Origin: Diploptera punctata
Taxonomy: Eukaryota; Arthropoda; Insecta; Blattodea; Blaberidae
Direction of reading: 5' to 3'
NCBI GenBank assembly: GCA_030220185.1
Contig: JASPKZ010003419.1
Span: 999,501 to 1,063,500, forward strand
Length of the DNA stretch: 64,000 bases
The notes beneath the pieces were generated by a model. The model did no database searches. It worked only from the letters and a program-made list of their open reading frames with translations, and was not told the DNA's origin. Positions 22,506 through 33,447 of this stretch are shown piece by piece (positions within the stretch are counted from its first letter, which is position 1; each line of letters opens with the position of its first letter). Made by a program: the position numbers and the translations under genes.

Positions 22506-23430
22506 TGAAACAGGAGGGAACTTTTGAAGAAGTGGCTGACTCAAATACCTAGGAACAATAATCACAAATAGGAATGAGATGCACAAAGAAATTAAACATA
22601 GACTCAATTCTGGAAATGCGTGCTATTATGCATTACAGGGGCTCTTGATGTCCCAAATTCTTTCAAAAAGCATTAAACTGAAAATATATAAAACTGTTAT
22701 ACTACCAGTTATATTATATGGAACGCTCTGGTCTCGAGGTAGCGTCCTGCCTTGTCACGCAGGGGGCCCGGGTTCGATTCCCGGTCGGGACAGGCTCCTG
22801 GGTGAGGTTTTTCGGGGTTTTCCTAACCTGTAAGACAAATGTCAGGAAGCTTAGTGCCCAACAGTCCCCGAAAATCATCCGCCATCATCATCCTTCACCG
22901 GTGTAGAAACCAATGAGAAGCTACCACACATACAATTCCCTAGTAAAGCTGCAAAGCGTGAAAGACCTGCCCTCGGGCAGAATTACAATGGATGGATATT
23001 AGATAATATAAAACTATTATTCTACCGGTTATATTATATGGATGCGAAACATGGACTCTTACTTTAAGGGAGGAAAGGAGATTACAAGTATTTGAGAATA
23101 AAGTTCTTAGGAACATTTTTGGACCAAAGAGAGATGAACAGACAGGTGAATGGAGAAGACTACATAACAATTAACTACATGGTCTTTATAGGAAGCCAGA
23201 TATAATAAGAACTGTTAAGGCTCGTAGACTGCGATGGGCAGGACACGTGTCACTAATAGGGAATGAAAGACGTGCATGGAAGCTTCTTGTAGGAAAACCA
23301 GAGGGAAAACGCCCAGTTGATAGACCAAGAATGAGTTGAAGAAATAACAATAACCGTGATTTGGGGGAAGTAGATTATACAGGGAATGATTGGAAAGCAT
23401 TAGCTGAGGATAGGGATGTATGGAGAGCAT
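22506..23430 (+). mobile_element. LINE-A fragment split by a SINE
   Basis: LINE-A occupies 22506-22721 and 23003-23430. A 39 bp LINE stretch (to ATATTATATGG) is present on both sides of the SINE (22683-22721 and 23003-23041) with 4 differences. The 3' end is cut off before the usual terminus. Confidence 0.85.
22722..22998 (+). mobile_element. SINE S2 inserted in LINE-A
   Basis: Head (CTCTGGTCTCGAGG) to tail (GGGCAGAATTACAATGGATG), with part of the 3' module deleted. Confidence 0.85.
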
Positions 23431-23675
23431 AATGCCTGTATAATAGATTGCAATAAAGAGAACTCACCTTGCTGCTGGCTGCATCCCGCACATCTGTAAC
23501 ACAAATTACACGCCTCACTTTCCTAGAAACACACGCACTGTGTATGTACAGTATTCAACGCTAATTATCATTCTGCTGCTTCCTCCTCATGCATCTTAAA
23601 ACATCCTCTCTACGCTATTCAATATATGTTGTGTCTGCTTGTTCTGTACATCTTCTGTCCCTCTTTTTGTAACGT

Positions 23676-23679
23676 AATA

Positions 23680-23731
<52 letters not shown>

Positions 23732-23832
23732 TATTGACAATAATGATAATAATAATAATAATGATAATAATGATGATATTGACAATAATGATAATAATGA
23801 TGATGATAATAATAATAATAATGATAATAATG

Positions 23833-23893
<61 letters not shown>

Positions 23894-24219
23894 TATTGAC
23901 AATAATGATAATAATAATAATAATGATAATAATGATGATATTGACAATAATGATAATAATGATGATGATAATAATAATAATAATGATAATAATGATAATA
24001 ATAATAATAATGATAATAATAATAATAATAATGATGATATTGACAATAATGATAATAATAATAATGATAATAATAATAATGATAATAATGATGATATTGA
24101 CAATAATGATAATAATGATGATAATAATAATAATGATAATAATAATAATAATGATGATATTGACAATAATGATAATAATAATAATAATAATGATGATATT
24201 GACAATAATGATAATAATG

Positions 24220-24254
<35 letters not shown>

Positions 24255-24276
24255 TAATAATAATAATAATAATAAG

Positions 24277-24342
<66 letters not shown>

Positions 24343-24399
24343 TTGACAATAATAAATAATAATAATAATAATAATGATAATAATAATAATGATATTGAC

Positions 24400-24431
<32 letters not shown>

Positions 24432-24464
24432 TAATAATAATAAAGAATAATAATAATAATAATG

Positions 24465-24548
<84 letters not shown>

Positions 24549-24683
24549 TTGACAATAATGATAATAATGATAATAAAAATGATAATAATAATGATGATAA
24601 TTATGATGATGATAATGATGACGATAATGACGATGATAATGGTGATAATGATGATGATGATAATAATAATAATGATAATAATA
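23676..24683. repeat. 1 kb compound (AAT)n array with GATATTGACAAT units
   Basis: AAT and GAT trinucleotides interspersed with at least eleven copies of GATATTGACAATAATGAT, the longest low-complexity tract of the window. Open frames of up to 379 codons in all registers (poly-Ile, poly-Tyr, poly-Asn) are artefacts of the triplet repeat. Confidence 0.95.
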
Positions 24684-24997
24684 AAGTAAAGTAAAGTAAA
24701 GTGATCCCACTACAGGCCTCGGGTGGCCCTTGGGGTAGTAGCAGGTTAAGGCTCCCACTTTTTCTAGACAATCGGCACTTGATGTCAGCCGGGTTGTCAG
24801 CCCTGCGTGACGGCCGCCTTTACCCCCAGAACAAGCGTCTGATACTCATTTCCGTTAGAGGCTGAGTCGACCACAGGGCTATAGTGCCGCCAGAAGGTTT
24901 TGGTCAGTTTTAAAAATCCTGACCCCACCGGGACTTGAACCCTCGACCTTCCGACTTGTAGCGCAGTGCTTTAACCACTACGCTACGGCGTGCCCCC
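24684..24997 (-). mobile_element. SINE S3 inside the AAT array
   Basis: Full-length copy with (CTTTA)n tail at 24684-24700 and tRNA-like head at 24990 (minus strand GCCGTAGCGTAGTGGTTAAA). The AAT tract resumes at 25009. Confidence 0.9.
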
Positions 24998-25019
24998 AAT
25001 GATAATAATAATAAATATG

Positions 25020-25068
<49 letters not shown>

Positions 25069-25086
25069 TGATAATAATAATAATAA
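24998..25086. repeat. (AAT)n, continuation
   Basis: AAT units with few interruptions on the far side of the S3 SINE. Confidence 0.9.
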
Positions 25087-25312
25087 ATGCCTCTAAGCAA
25101 AATTTACTACATTTTCCCGTCCTAGTACTACCTTGGTTTCCTAGACGTCAGTATGAGGTGGAACGCTGACTACGGACCACTCAAAATGACAGCTATACGA
25201 AAACAAGTGTAACTAAATTAATATGGTTCAATTTCTTCCCTGTAGGGGGAGAGCGCCTAAATCTCTGTAAAGGGAAAACAAGGGCTTACAATTACAATAC
25301 AATACAATAATA
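25087..25312 (+). mobile_element. SINE S1, 3' half
   Basis: Matches the S1 body from GCCTCTAAGCAAAATTTA to GGGGGAGAGCGCCTAAATC, then GGGCTTACAATTACAATAC, which shows the real tail of the family to be (CAATA)n. Confidence 0.85.
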
Positions 25313-25319
25313 GATATAG

Positions 25320-25590
25320 AATACAAAAACTAGGAACTAAATATTTTCAAACTTACGGACCGAATAATTAAATATAGGAACGACTGGAAAGAACATATTG
25401 ATAGAATGCGAGAAGAAAGATTTCCAAAAATTAGTTGCTAAAATTATAAACCGCACGGAACGGAGAAAAGAAATGGTGGTCGCCCACACAGAAGAGGGTC
25501 TGAACAATTTTAACAATTCTAGCTTTCATGAAGCCGGAACGAGCCAACAGACTTAATCCCTGGATGATGATGATGATGATGATGAATACA
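25320..25590 (+). mobile_element. LINE-B-like 3' end
   Basis: Degenerate R-N-D-W-K-E-H-I-D-R-M-R-E-E-R segment and a 3' terminus CCTGGATGATGATGATGATG, matching the (TGA)n tail of LINE-B at 42740-42763. Stops interrupt the frame. Confidence 0.65.
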
Positions 25591-25641
25591 AAAAATGGGT
25601 ATTACAAATAAATTGTATAATATAAATATAATAAAACGCAT

Positions 25642-25908
25642 ATTAAATATAAAATTGGTTCCTGGTAAATCATTCGACTTCAAATAAATTAATAAACTTC
25701 AACTTGTTTCAATATGGAGGCCTTTCAAAAACAATGTTTCATCTTCTGCATTTTACTGGTACTGGTAACCTATACAACATCAGTACCAGTTAAAATGCAG
25801 AAGATGAAACATTGTTTTTGAAAGGCCTCCATATTGGAACTACTTGATGAAGTTTAATAATTTAGTTGAGGACGACTGACTTACCAGGTAACAATTTTAT
25901 ATTTAATG
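25642..25908. mobile_element. Foldback element F3
   Basis: Inverted arms of about 129 bp (25642-25770 and 25780-25908), both including GGAGGCCTTTCAAAAACAAT or its complement. The loop is about 10 bp. Unlike F1 and F2 it lacks the CTGANGA/GAAAC pair. Confidence 0.8.
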
Positions 25909-26495
25909 TCCTTCCTATACCTTATCCGCTCTTAATGTGACCCTAACATAAACAAACACCAATTGTATCCTTCTGTCATTCGCGCCACAATTACTGTCAC
26001 ACTGACAGGGAGCACGTGTGAAGTATACAAGACATGTGATTGTTAAATGTGGTATATTACAAGAGAGCTGATGAGATTTTTCACTGAACTTGCGAAATGC
26101 ATTTAAAATATTTTTTTAAACACTAGTCAAAGGTTTGCCAGACTTGTGTTTTAAAAATTTCGATGACGACACAGCAACACAAGACTCGATACCTTCAGCC
26201 ATTTTGTTACATCAGAATCGACTAGAGCATGACTCAAATACATCATCCATATGTTATAAAACAATTTCAAGTTGTAATTATTGATTAGGTATATTTTTAG
26301 AATATTTTCAATGTTTTGAATATCATTATTTTTATTCACGAACAAGTATATTCAGAGGACATATTTTAAATTTAATGAAGGGAACTACTTTCTCGCGCAC
26401 TTATTTCTTCTACATCGTACGTCGGTGTCCATAACCAATGAAAAGCGAGCAGGTCACATGGTTTTGTTTTGATAAGAATTACTTTAAGAGTAGAA
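25909..26495. other. Unassigned sequence
   Basis: No feature recognised. Confidence 0.35.
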
Positions 26496-26682
26496 GCTTC
26501 TTGTAGGCAAGCCAGAGAGAAAACGCCCAATTGGTAGACCAAGAATGAGGTGGGAGAATAACATTAACTACGATTTGAGGGAAGTAGATTATAAGGGAAT
26601 GATTGGAAAGCATTAGCTCAGGATAGGGATGTATGGAGAGCTTATGTCCGCGCGGCCATTAACTTACGGGTTCGATAGTGCC

Positions 26683-26714
<32 letters not shown>

Positions 26715-26715
26715 G
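26496..26715 (+). mobile_element. LINE-A 3' end with long (TAAG)n tail
   Basis: Starts at GAAGCTTCTTGTAGG and ends GTGCCAGTAAGTAAGTAAG with about seven TAAG units, the clearest example of the tail. Confidence 0.9.
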
Positions 26716-27330
26716 CCTTTAGCGGAAGTGAAGCCGTGTGCCTCTGGTCGTACATTTAAGGCACGTAGAAGAACATCAAATCTGAAATAAGAATCATCTG
26801 ATCAAAATTGGTGGCAAGTCTCGCGCCTACATTTGAATAGCGACGCTAATGGTCTGCATTTTTAAACAAAACATTAACTACGTAAGTCAAACAATAGGAA
26901 TAAACATGCTTACATACCGGTAAATTCAATTCGTTGCAATGATGAAGCCTTACTGTAGAAAACCGAATCAATGACAGTGCTTTATATCATAGCCGCTAGA
27001 TGGCAGGAAAGTACACACTGTATTGTTCCCCCTATACAGGCAACACATTACACACACGTGTATGAGTAACATATACTCCAGGGGAAGCCATTACAGTCAC
27101 GCACAACAGTATGTGTGTGTCCATTCTTTTACAACTCACTGTTTTCATTATACACCTACGTTAAAAATTATATTGTTTATCAGAATTAAAGTCCATAGCG
27201 TGACCCAAAGTAATTAAATAACAAGATTAAATCTAAATTAAATGTCCAACCGCTGACAACTCCGAATAAAACATCCATCACCTACAACATTCATTGAGTA
27301 AGAATTTATTAAAAAACTTTCCTTTCGTGT
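26716..27330. other. Unassigned sequence
   Basis: No recognised feature. Confidence 0.35.
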
Positions 27331-27348
27331 AGATGACGATGATGATGA

Positions 27349-27350
27349 TG

Positions 27351-27392
<42 letters not shown>

Positions 27393-27398
27393 GTAATA
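27349..27398. repeat. (AAT)n microsatellite
   Basis: Follows a short (GAT)n run and abuts the tail of SINE S4. Confidence 0.9.
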
Positions 27399-27400
27399 AA

Positions 27401-27723
27401 TATCTTCAACGCATGTCCAACTCAGGGTCAGGTCGAGGGATGAGATGAGATGAAGCCCCTATATAGAGGTCTGTGAATGACAAGGGTGCCAGCGACCATG
27501 CCTGACGCACCATTACGAAGGCAAGTGAACGAAATGGATGAGGTGAGTGTGGAGAAATTGTGGAACGAAATTGTGGCGGGGAAAACGGGGGGGGGGAAAC
27601 GATAAAACCTCTCCAAGCACCGTTTTGTACACCACAAAACTCACATGGAATAACCGAGACTCGATCTCGGAATCCCAGCGGTGAGGGGGTAAGCGTCTAA
27701 CCACTTGCGCCACTGAGCCGCCA
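27401..27723 (-). mobile_element. SINE family S4
   Basis: The minus strand starts GGCGGCTCAGTGGCGCAAG (tRNA-like A-box region), followed by GAGATCGAGTCTC at the B-box position and a body of about 250 bp. Its 3' end joins (ATT)n. It is the only copy in the window, so the body limits are tentative. Confidence 0.6.
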
Positions 27724-27724
<1 letters not shown>

Positions 27725-27788
<64 letters not shown>

Positions 27789-27789
27789 G
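27725..27789. repeat. (AAT)n microsatellite
   Basis: About 21 AAT units. Confidence 0.95.
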
Positions 27790-27804
27790 AATTTTATTAG
27801 GAGT

Positions 27805-28045
27805 TTCTCTACAAAATACTAGTTTTCCTACTACACATTCTAAATTTTACTCCTCCATAAATCCCTATTCACTGCATCACTCTCTGTCAATCCTCTCAAC
27901 ACCATACTCCTATGCACTCCTTAAACCCTCTGTTCTTTCGGTGTCCTCTTTCTTCTGTTGCCCTATGCATCAAAATTAAATGTCATCTGACATCCTCTTT
28001 ACGTTCCAAACCATTTCAGTCTTCCTTCTTCAATAATTTGATACA

Positions 28046-28046
<1 letters not shown>
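27805..28046 (-). mobile_element. LINE-F fragment
   Basis: Same segment as 2995-3200; the minus strand reads I-E-E-G-R-L-K-W-F-G at its left end. It lies between two AAT tracts. Confidence 0.55.

Positions 28047-28122
<76 letters not shown>
28047..28122. repeat. (AAT)n microsatellite
   Basis: About 25 AAT units. Confidence 0.95.
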
Positions 28123-28123
<1 letters not shown>

Positions 28124-28350
28124 TGCCGGCGGTAGCATTGCTGCCGATAGGGTTACCCATGCCGGACTGGTCGAAGGTGATAAGCCAGACGAAAAAAAGT
28201 ATCTTGGTAGAAAGAGTGGCGATCTTTCACCGTAAAGATACAACCGTCAAGAAATGCGGACATGGGTTCAACTGGGATAAAATTTTCCGGAGGTCAAATA
28301 GTCCCCCATTCGGTTCTCTGGGCGGGGACTACTTCAGGGAACCCATATCA
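28123..28350 (+). mobile_element. Probable LINE 5' leader fragment
   Basis: GC-richer than its surroundings, with CCCCCATTCGGTTCTCTGGG and CGGGGACTACTTCAGGGAAC. A comparable leader-like block occurs at 35845-36240. Assignment to an RTE-like LINE 5' region is inferred from position only. Confidence 0.35.
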
Positions 28351-28587
28351 CCCAAGAGCACGAATGGGGAATGAAATAGGTGCATGGAAGCTTCTTGTAG
28401 GTAAACCAGAGGGAAAACGCCCAGTTGGTAGACCTAGAATGAAGTGGTAGAATAACACTAACCATGACTTGAGGGAAGTAGATTATACAGGGGATGATTG
28501 GAAAACATTAGCTCAGGATAGAGATGTATGGAGAGCATGTCCGTGCGTCCATGAAACTCCGGGTTCGATAGTGCCAGTGAGTTAGTT

Positions 28588-28590
<3 letters not shown>
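28351..28590 (+). mobile_element. LINE-A 3' end
   Basis: C-terminal 70 codons plus GTGCCAGTGAGTTAGTTAG. A stop replaces the W-E-N tryptophan/glutamate region near 28449. Confidence 0.85.

Positions 28591-28591
<1 letters not shown>

Positions 28592-28655
<64 letters not shown>
28592..28655. repeat. (AAT)n microsatellite
   Basis: Directly follows the LINE-A tail. Confidence 0.95.
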
Positions 28656-28659
<4 letters not shown>

Positions 28660-28932
28660 TGAAAAATATTTTTTTAAATAATAAAAAACGAAATGAAAAT
28701 ATATTCAAACAATTAGATATAAATGCACAATACAGAGATGAATGGATGGACCACGTCAATAGAATGGATAACAATAGAATTCCGAAACCGATTCATTACA
28801 AATCACTAGGACGAAGAAATGTTGGAAGACCCAGTAAAAGATGGACAGACCAATTCTAGCATGAGGTAAGAACAGATGGTCTAATCCTTGAAGCAGCCAA
28901 CAACAACGACGACGACGACGGCGATAACGATG

Positions 28933-28935
<3 letters not shown>
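28656..28935 (+). mobile_element. LINE-C-like 3' end
   Basis: Encodes D-E-W-M-D-H-V-N-R-M-D-N-N-R-I-P and N-V-G-R-P-S-K-R-W, then the tail (AAC/GAC/GAT)n passing into (AAT)n. Confidence 0.7.

Positions 28936-29004
<69 letters not shown>
28936..29004. repeat. (AAT)n microsatellite
   Basis: Continuation of the LINE-C-like tail. Confidence 0.95.
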
Positions 29005-29005
<1 letters not shown>

Positions 29006-29335
29006 GTGGCGCAGGAACTGCGTAAACTAAACGAATTCCTCAAGTCGAATTCATTGTGCGATTTTACTGTTTTACGGAATATATATATTTTGTTAAATTA
29101 GGGAAACTTAATGTCTGATGCTAGCCTATTTAAAAGTGTCGGTCTGCAATGAAAACACATCATGAATAACCAAAAGTTATTACCTATTTGCACATCGTTG
29201 TAGAATTTGACACAATTTAAATAACATGTAACTATTAATTGTTCCATTTCTTTACTAAAAATATTAAATAAATTAAACTAATTTATCTTACAAATATACG
29301 ATTGCAAAATAAATAAATTTTAGACGATATATGGA
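29005..29335. other. Unassigned AT-rich sequence
   Basis: Nothing recognised. Confidence 0.35.
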
Positions 29336-29580
29336 AAATACAGAGAGCGTTCAAAAAATAAAATTAAAAAAGAAACAAAAACAAAAATATATAAAGTTAT
29401 GGCAATTCCCACAATATTATATGGATGTGAGACATGGGTTCCGCCGAAGAAGCAGAAAGACAGATACACAGAGGAAGACGTGACATGGGAAGACCTAGAA
29501 AACGTTGGGGTGATGCATTATGAAGTCGGAACGGGCAATTGCCTAATCGTTGGAGTGATGATGACGATAATGCCAGGTAA
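29336..29580 (+). mobile_element. LINE-B copy with large internal deletion
   Basis: Begins in the segment for K-I-K-K-E-T-K-x-K-I-Y-K-V-M-A-I-P-T-I-L-Y-G-C-E-T-W, then jumps about 190 bp to the 3' end (GAAGTCGGAACGGGCAATTG) seen also at 42713-42732. Confidence 0.8.
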
Positions 29581-29639
29581 AATAAAGCTATTATTAGTAT
29601 TCTATACCTTTTACAGGATACATTGCTAGTGTAAGGGTA

Positions 29640-29815
29640 GATATATTCCAACGTACCAAACATGGCGGTTGATAGTCAAAATGTCTTATTTTGGGTTTCA
29701 GTTAACCTCCCACTAACAATGGTCAGATTACGCCAATTCTTGGAGAATATCTTCCTCGAATTATTTTTAATAACATATACTGAGATTCGTTGTGAAATAT
29801 TGAAAATTGCGATCG
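29640..29815 (+). mobile_element. Helitron-like fragment
   Basis: Shares GAGATTCGTTGTGAAATATTG and neighbouring bases with the 45041-45740 element, here directly followed by LINE-A. Confidence 0.5.
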
Positions 29816-30530
29816 TAGGATCATGGCCGCGAGGACACCAGCTGTCCATACATCGCTATCCTGATCTAATATTTTCCAATCATGAACTGTATAATTTACT
29901 TCCTTCAAATCATGGCTTATCTTATTATTCCACTTCATTTTTGACCTGCCTATCGGATGCTTTACCTCTGGCTTTCCTACAAGGAGTTTCTATACCCCTG
30001 TTTCATTCCCCTTCTCCTGCCTATCGTAATCTATGAAAAATAACTGCGTCTATTAGACTGTATCTGGTTTCCCATAAATATCACGAAGTTCATTGTTAGT
30101 AGTCTTCTCCATTCACCTGTCTGTTCATCTCTCTTGGGTACAAAATTCTCTTAAGTACTTTATTCTCAAATACTTATAATCTCCTTTCCTCCCTTAAAGT
30201 AAGAGTCCATGTTTCGCACCCATATAATATAACTGGTAGAATAACAATTTCATATATTTTCAGTTTAACTTTTATTGAAAGGAGTTGGGACATCAAGAGT
30301 CTCTGCAATGCATAATAGCACGCATTTCCAGAATTGTGCCTATGTTTAATTTATTTCTGCACCTTATTCCTGTTTGTAATTATTGTTCCCAGGTATTTGA
30401 ATTCATCCACTTTTTCAACATTTCCTTCATTTCTCATTAACTGTCCATTTCCATTATATAATGTGTTTCTATGTGTGACCATATATTTAGTTTTATTGAT
30501 GTTTACTTCCAGTCCAATTTCTCAGTGTTA
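29816..30530 (-). mobile_element. LINE-A fragment, head-to-head partner 1
   Basis: Covers the ORF from the L-G-L-E-V-N segment to near the 3' end (the last bases before CACTGGC are lost). The RT box lies on the partner that starts 15 bp to the right in opposite orientation. Confidence 0.85.
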
Positions 30531-30544
30531 CGCAATAGTGAGTT

Positions 30545-31227
30545 TTGTTGTGTGTGTCTAATTCGAATATCTCTAAACAGCAGAAAGAGTAGGGTGCCTG
30601 TAGGCAAACAGTTTTCGGATACTTTTGAAATTCACATGGGTTAAAGCAAGGAGATGCACTATCTCTGCTACTATTCAATGTTGTACTAGAGCATGCCAAA
30701 TCTTTAGAGGATGAAGATGATCTACAACTCAATAAGCTGTTAGTTTATGCTGATGATGTAGTATTGTTAGGAGATAGGAGATACTAAGGGCCAACACAGC
30801 ACTCTGTTGAGTAACACTAAGAAATTGGGACTGGAAGTAAAAAGTTATAATAAAACTAAATATATGTTCACACATAGAAACACATTATGAATTGAAATGG
30901 TCAGGTAATGAAAAATTAAGGAAGTTGGAAGAAGTAGCTGAAATCATAAGCAGGAACAATAGATAAGTTACAAACAAGAAATTAAATATATATCAACTTC
31001 TTTAACAAAACATTAAACTGAAAATACGTACAAAAATGTTATTCTACCAGTTATATTATATGGATGTGAAACATGGACTCTTACTTTAAGGGAGGAAAGG
31101 AGATTACAATTATTTGAAAATAAAGTTATTTGAAAAAAAATTGAACTAAAGAGAGATGGACAGATAGTTGAATGGAGAAAACTGCATAACAATGATCTAC
31201 AAGATCTATATGGGAAACCAGATGTAA
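30545..31227 (+). mobile_element. LINE-A fragment, head-to-head partner 2
   Basis: Includes the RT motif B region (G-L-K-Q-G-D-A-L-S) and motif C segment (L-V-Y-A-D-D-V-V-L-L) with frameshifts, to the L-Y-G-K-P-D segment, where the T2 element interrupts it. Confidence 0.85.
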
Positions 31228-31477
31228 TTAAATATTATAATGCTATTGTGAAAAGAAAAATTAATATCTGAACCAGGAATCGAACCGCAGACCTCTAGTT
31301 CTCCAGACTAGTGTGCAGCCAAGTCTAGAATGGTATAATGCGCTGCACATTAGTCTGGAGAACGAGAGGCCCACGGTTCGATTCCTGGTTCAGACAGTAA
31401 TTTTTCTTATCACAATATCATTATAATATGATCCATTATTGGAACTGTGTTAAAATAACAGTATTGGAAAATGTTAA
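31228..31477. mobile_element. tRNA-like foldback element T2, inserted in LINE-A
   Basis: Inverted arms 31233-31319 and 31342-31428 (87 bp, about nine differences). On the minus strand, the left arm gives a tRNA-like anticodon arm: CTAGT, loop CTGGAGA, ACTAG. Then come T-loop TTCGATT and acceptor-like GGTTCAGA. A TTAAATA-like duplication flanks the insert. The last 31 bp match the foreign piece at 15632-15663. Confidence 0.75.
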
Positions 31478-31995
31478 ATAAGAACAATTAAGTCTCGTAG
31501 AGTGCGATGGGCAGGATATGGCACGAATGGAAATGAAAAGGGGCATGGAAACTTCTATCTATCTATCTTCAGGTTTTTACAGCTGCTGCTGTCTTCCTGT
31601 GCCAAACCTCCAAAGCCTACGGTCTTGGGCATCTTCGATGCTTAGCCCTCTAGCTTGCATTACTGTCTTCATGTTTTCCTTCCATGTTAACCTTGGTCTT
31701 CCTCTTTTCTTCTTTCTGTTAGGATGCCATTCATATAGTTGCTTCGGCCATCGCTCATCTTCCATTCTTAAAACATGTCCTAACCACTTTAATTTCTTTT
31801 CCTCAATTCTTTCAATTATGCTTTCTTCTGCATGGAAACTTCATGAAGAAAAACCAGAGAGAAAGCGCCCAGAAAGTATGCCAAGAATGGGGTGAGAAAA
31901 TAACCATATTTTGAGGAGAAGTAAATTATACAGATGATTGGAGAGCTTATGTCCGCGCAGTTAAGAACCTAAGGGTTCAATAGTGCCAATGTTAG
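31478..31995 (+). mobile_element. LINE-A fragment split by LINE-G
   Basis: Continues the copy interrupted by T2 (K-S-R-R-V-R-W-A-G segment) to the 3' end GTGCCAATGTTAGTTA. LINE-G occupies 31556-31829. Confidence 0.8.
31556..31829 (-). mobile_element. LINE-G, 3' 274 bp inserted in LINE-A
   Basis: Perfect 13 bp target duplication GCATGGAAACTTC (31543-31555 and 31830-31842). The minus strand encodes E-D-E-R-W-P-K-Q-L-Y-E-W and K-R-G-R-P-R-L-T-W, then ends in a (GATA)n tail. Another RTE-like family, strongly 5'-truncated. Confidence 0.9.
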
Positions 31996-32022
31996 TTACG
32001 TTTTATGTTATTCCGATGTTAA

Positions 32023-32865
32023 GGGGGGTGATGGGTGAAATCTTCGACATTTTTGGTCAACTTTAGCATTTTTTTGTTTTTGTATTAGAAAATACTACGT
32101 ACCTTAAAGTATAAGTTGGTGAAGTTTGAGTGTCCTATGGCGCTTGTAAGTCTCCCTAATGACTGTAGGAGGGCGCTACATTCTAATTTAACTGCATGCA
32201 AACTTTCAAATTGGCTTTTCCACACTTTTATTTTCATTGCATTTCAATACATTCAAATCAAAATAGCATTCACAAGTTTAATGATAGAAGCAAGAAATTT
32301 TTACTGCGTGTCCCACACACTATGGATAACAATTCTGTGTATGGATTTTGAAACAACGTTGATAGTTTTTGAAATAAAAAATAAAATATGTGTAGCAATT
32401 TAAAAAAAAATTCATATGTAGAGGATGTATATATTTTTTTCTTCCTTTATTATAACGATATAGAAAAGTTAATGCATAGTGTTGTTCTAAATACGTCAGT
32501 GGTCGTGTAGAAAAAAATTAAAAAATGTTACTAAAAATTATGGGACTTACTTACTTACTCACTGGCACTATCGAACCCGTAGGTTCATGGCCGCACGGAC
32601 ATAAGCTCTCCATACATCCCTATCCTGAGCTAATGCTTTCCAATCATTCCCTGTATAATCTACAATTATGGGACTAATTAAACACTAATTAAACATTTTA
32701 ATATGCAAATGTTTAAATGGATTTTCTTCAATAACTCAAAAAAATGTAAGCCTACAATGATGAATCTTCAGTATAATATTAGCTATTATGGCATGAACGT
32801 GTGTACAAAAATCAAGTATGTACCTTAAAAAATGTAGAAAATATAAATTTTACCCATAACCCCCC
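32023..32865. mobile_element. TTAA-flanked MITE with GGGGGGT ends
   Basis: Inverted ends GGGGGGTGATGGGTGAAAT and its near complement (ATTTTACCCATAACCCCCC) with TTAA on both sides (32019-32022, 32866-32869). TTAA target duplication is the hallmark of piggyBac-type transposases, but no transposase is present. A 116 bp LINE-A insertion lies inside. Confidence 0.75.
32548..32663 (-). mobile_element. LINE-A micro-insertion
   Basis: 116 bp of LINE-A 3' end flanked by the 12 bp duplication AATTATGGGACT (32536-32547, 32664-32675). Confidence 0.9.
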
Positions 32866-32869
32866 TTAA

Positions 32870-33440
32870 GATCAGATTCCAACTTTTAGATATATCCGCA
32901 CTTCCTTCGCACAGAAATCACCAACTGCTACAATATTTTTGTTTAATTTTTTCCCCGAATTAATACACACTGCTAATTGCAATAGAAAGTCCTAGTGTTT
33001 TGAATTAAGGGAGCAAAGAGGGCCTGCACTCTGGAGCTGCCTGTATCGGGTCGCGGTATCGATCCCAGAAGGACGTTGACACCGTTCAGTGTCGGACTGT
33101 CACATCCAGGTCAGTGTAACCAGTTTCCTGTAAGTTGTAACAATTATCCACTAGTTGCACCGGATATTATCAGCGTGCGTGTCGCTTGCTAATTATAACA
33201 AGACAACCATAATCCATTCAGCTCTTCATACTCATATGAGATATCAATCACATGTCCAACATGACTGGACAAGACAAATGCTACGTATATTTTATACTGG
33301 AGTTTTGTTTTATATTTGTTCTACTTGAACCATATTACTTCAAAACAAAATAATTTTGAAGCGCGACTTTTTTTAATTCCTTCATAAACTACTGTCAAAT
33401 TTTATTCTTAGATTTTTTATTATTGGTTTCGTACATCTCA
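32870..33440. other. Unassigned sequence
   Basis: A T-box-like string (GGTATCGATCCC, about 33055-33066) hints at an old tRNA-derived repeat, but the rest of a tRNA fold is absent. Confidence 0.35.
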
Positions 33441-33447
33441 ATGATGG

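Noticed and set aside
23596..24758. Very long open frames (up to 379 codons) of poly-Ile/Tyr/Leu/Asn
   Set aside because: They exist in several frames and both strands because AAT/ATT triplets contain no stop in those registers; pure microsatellite artefact.
25642..25908. Hammerhead-like core in foldback F3
   Set aside because: GAAAC is present, but the CTGANGA box and a stem II are not.
30334..30561. Serine/leucine-rich membrane-like ORFs (also 10387-10656, 36837-37106, 41376-41558)
   Set aside because: All are antisense to LINE-A RT coding; the hydrophobic look comes from the complement of Asn/Lys codons.
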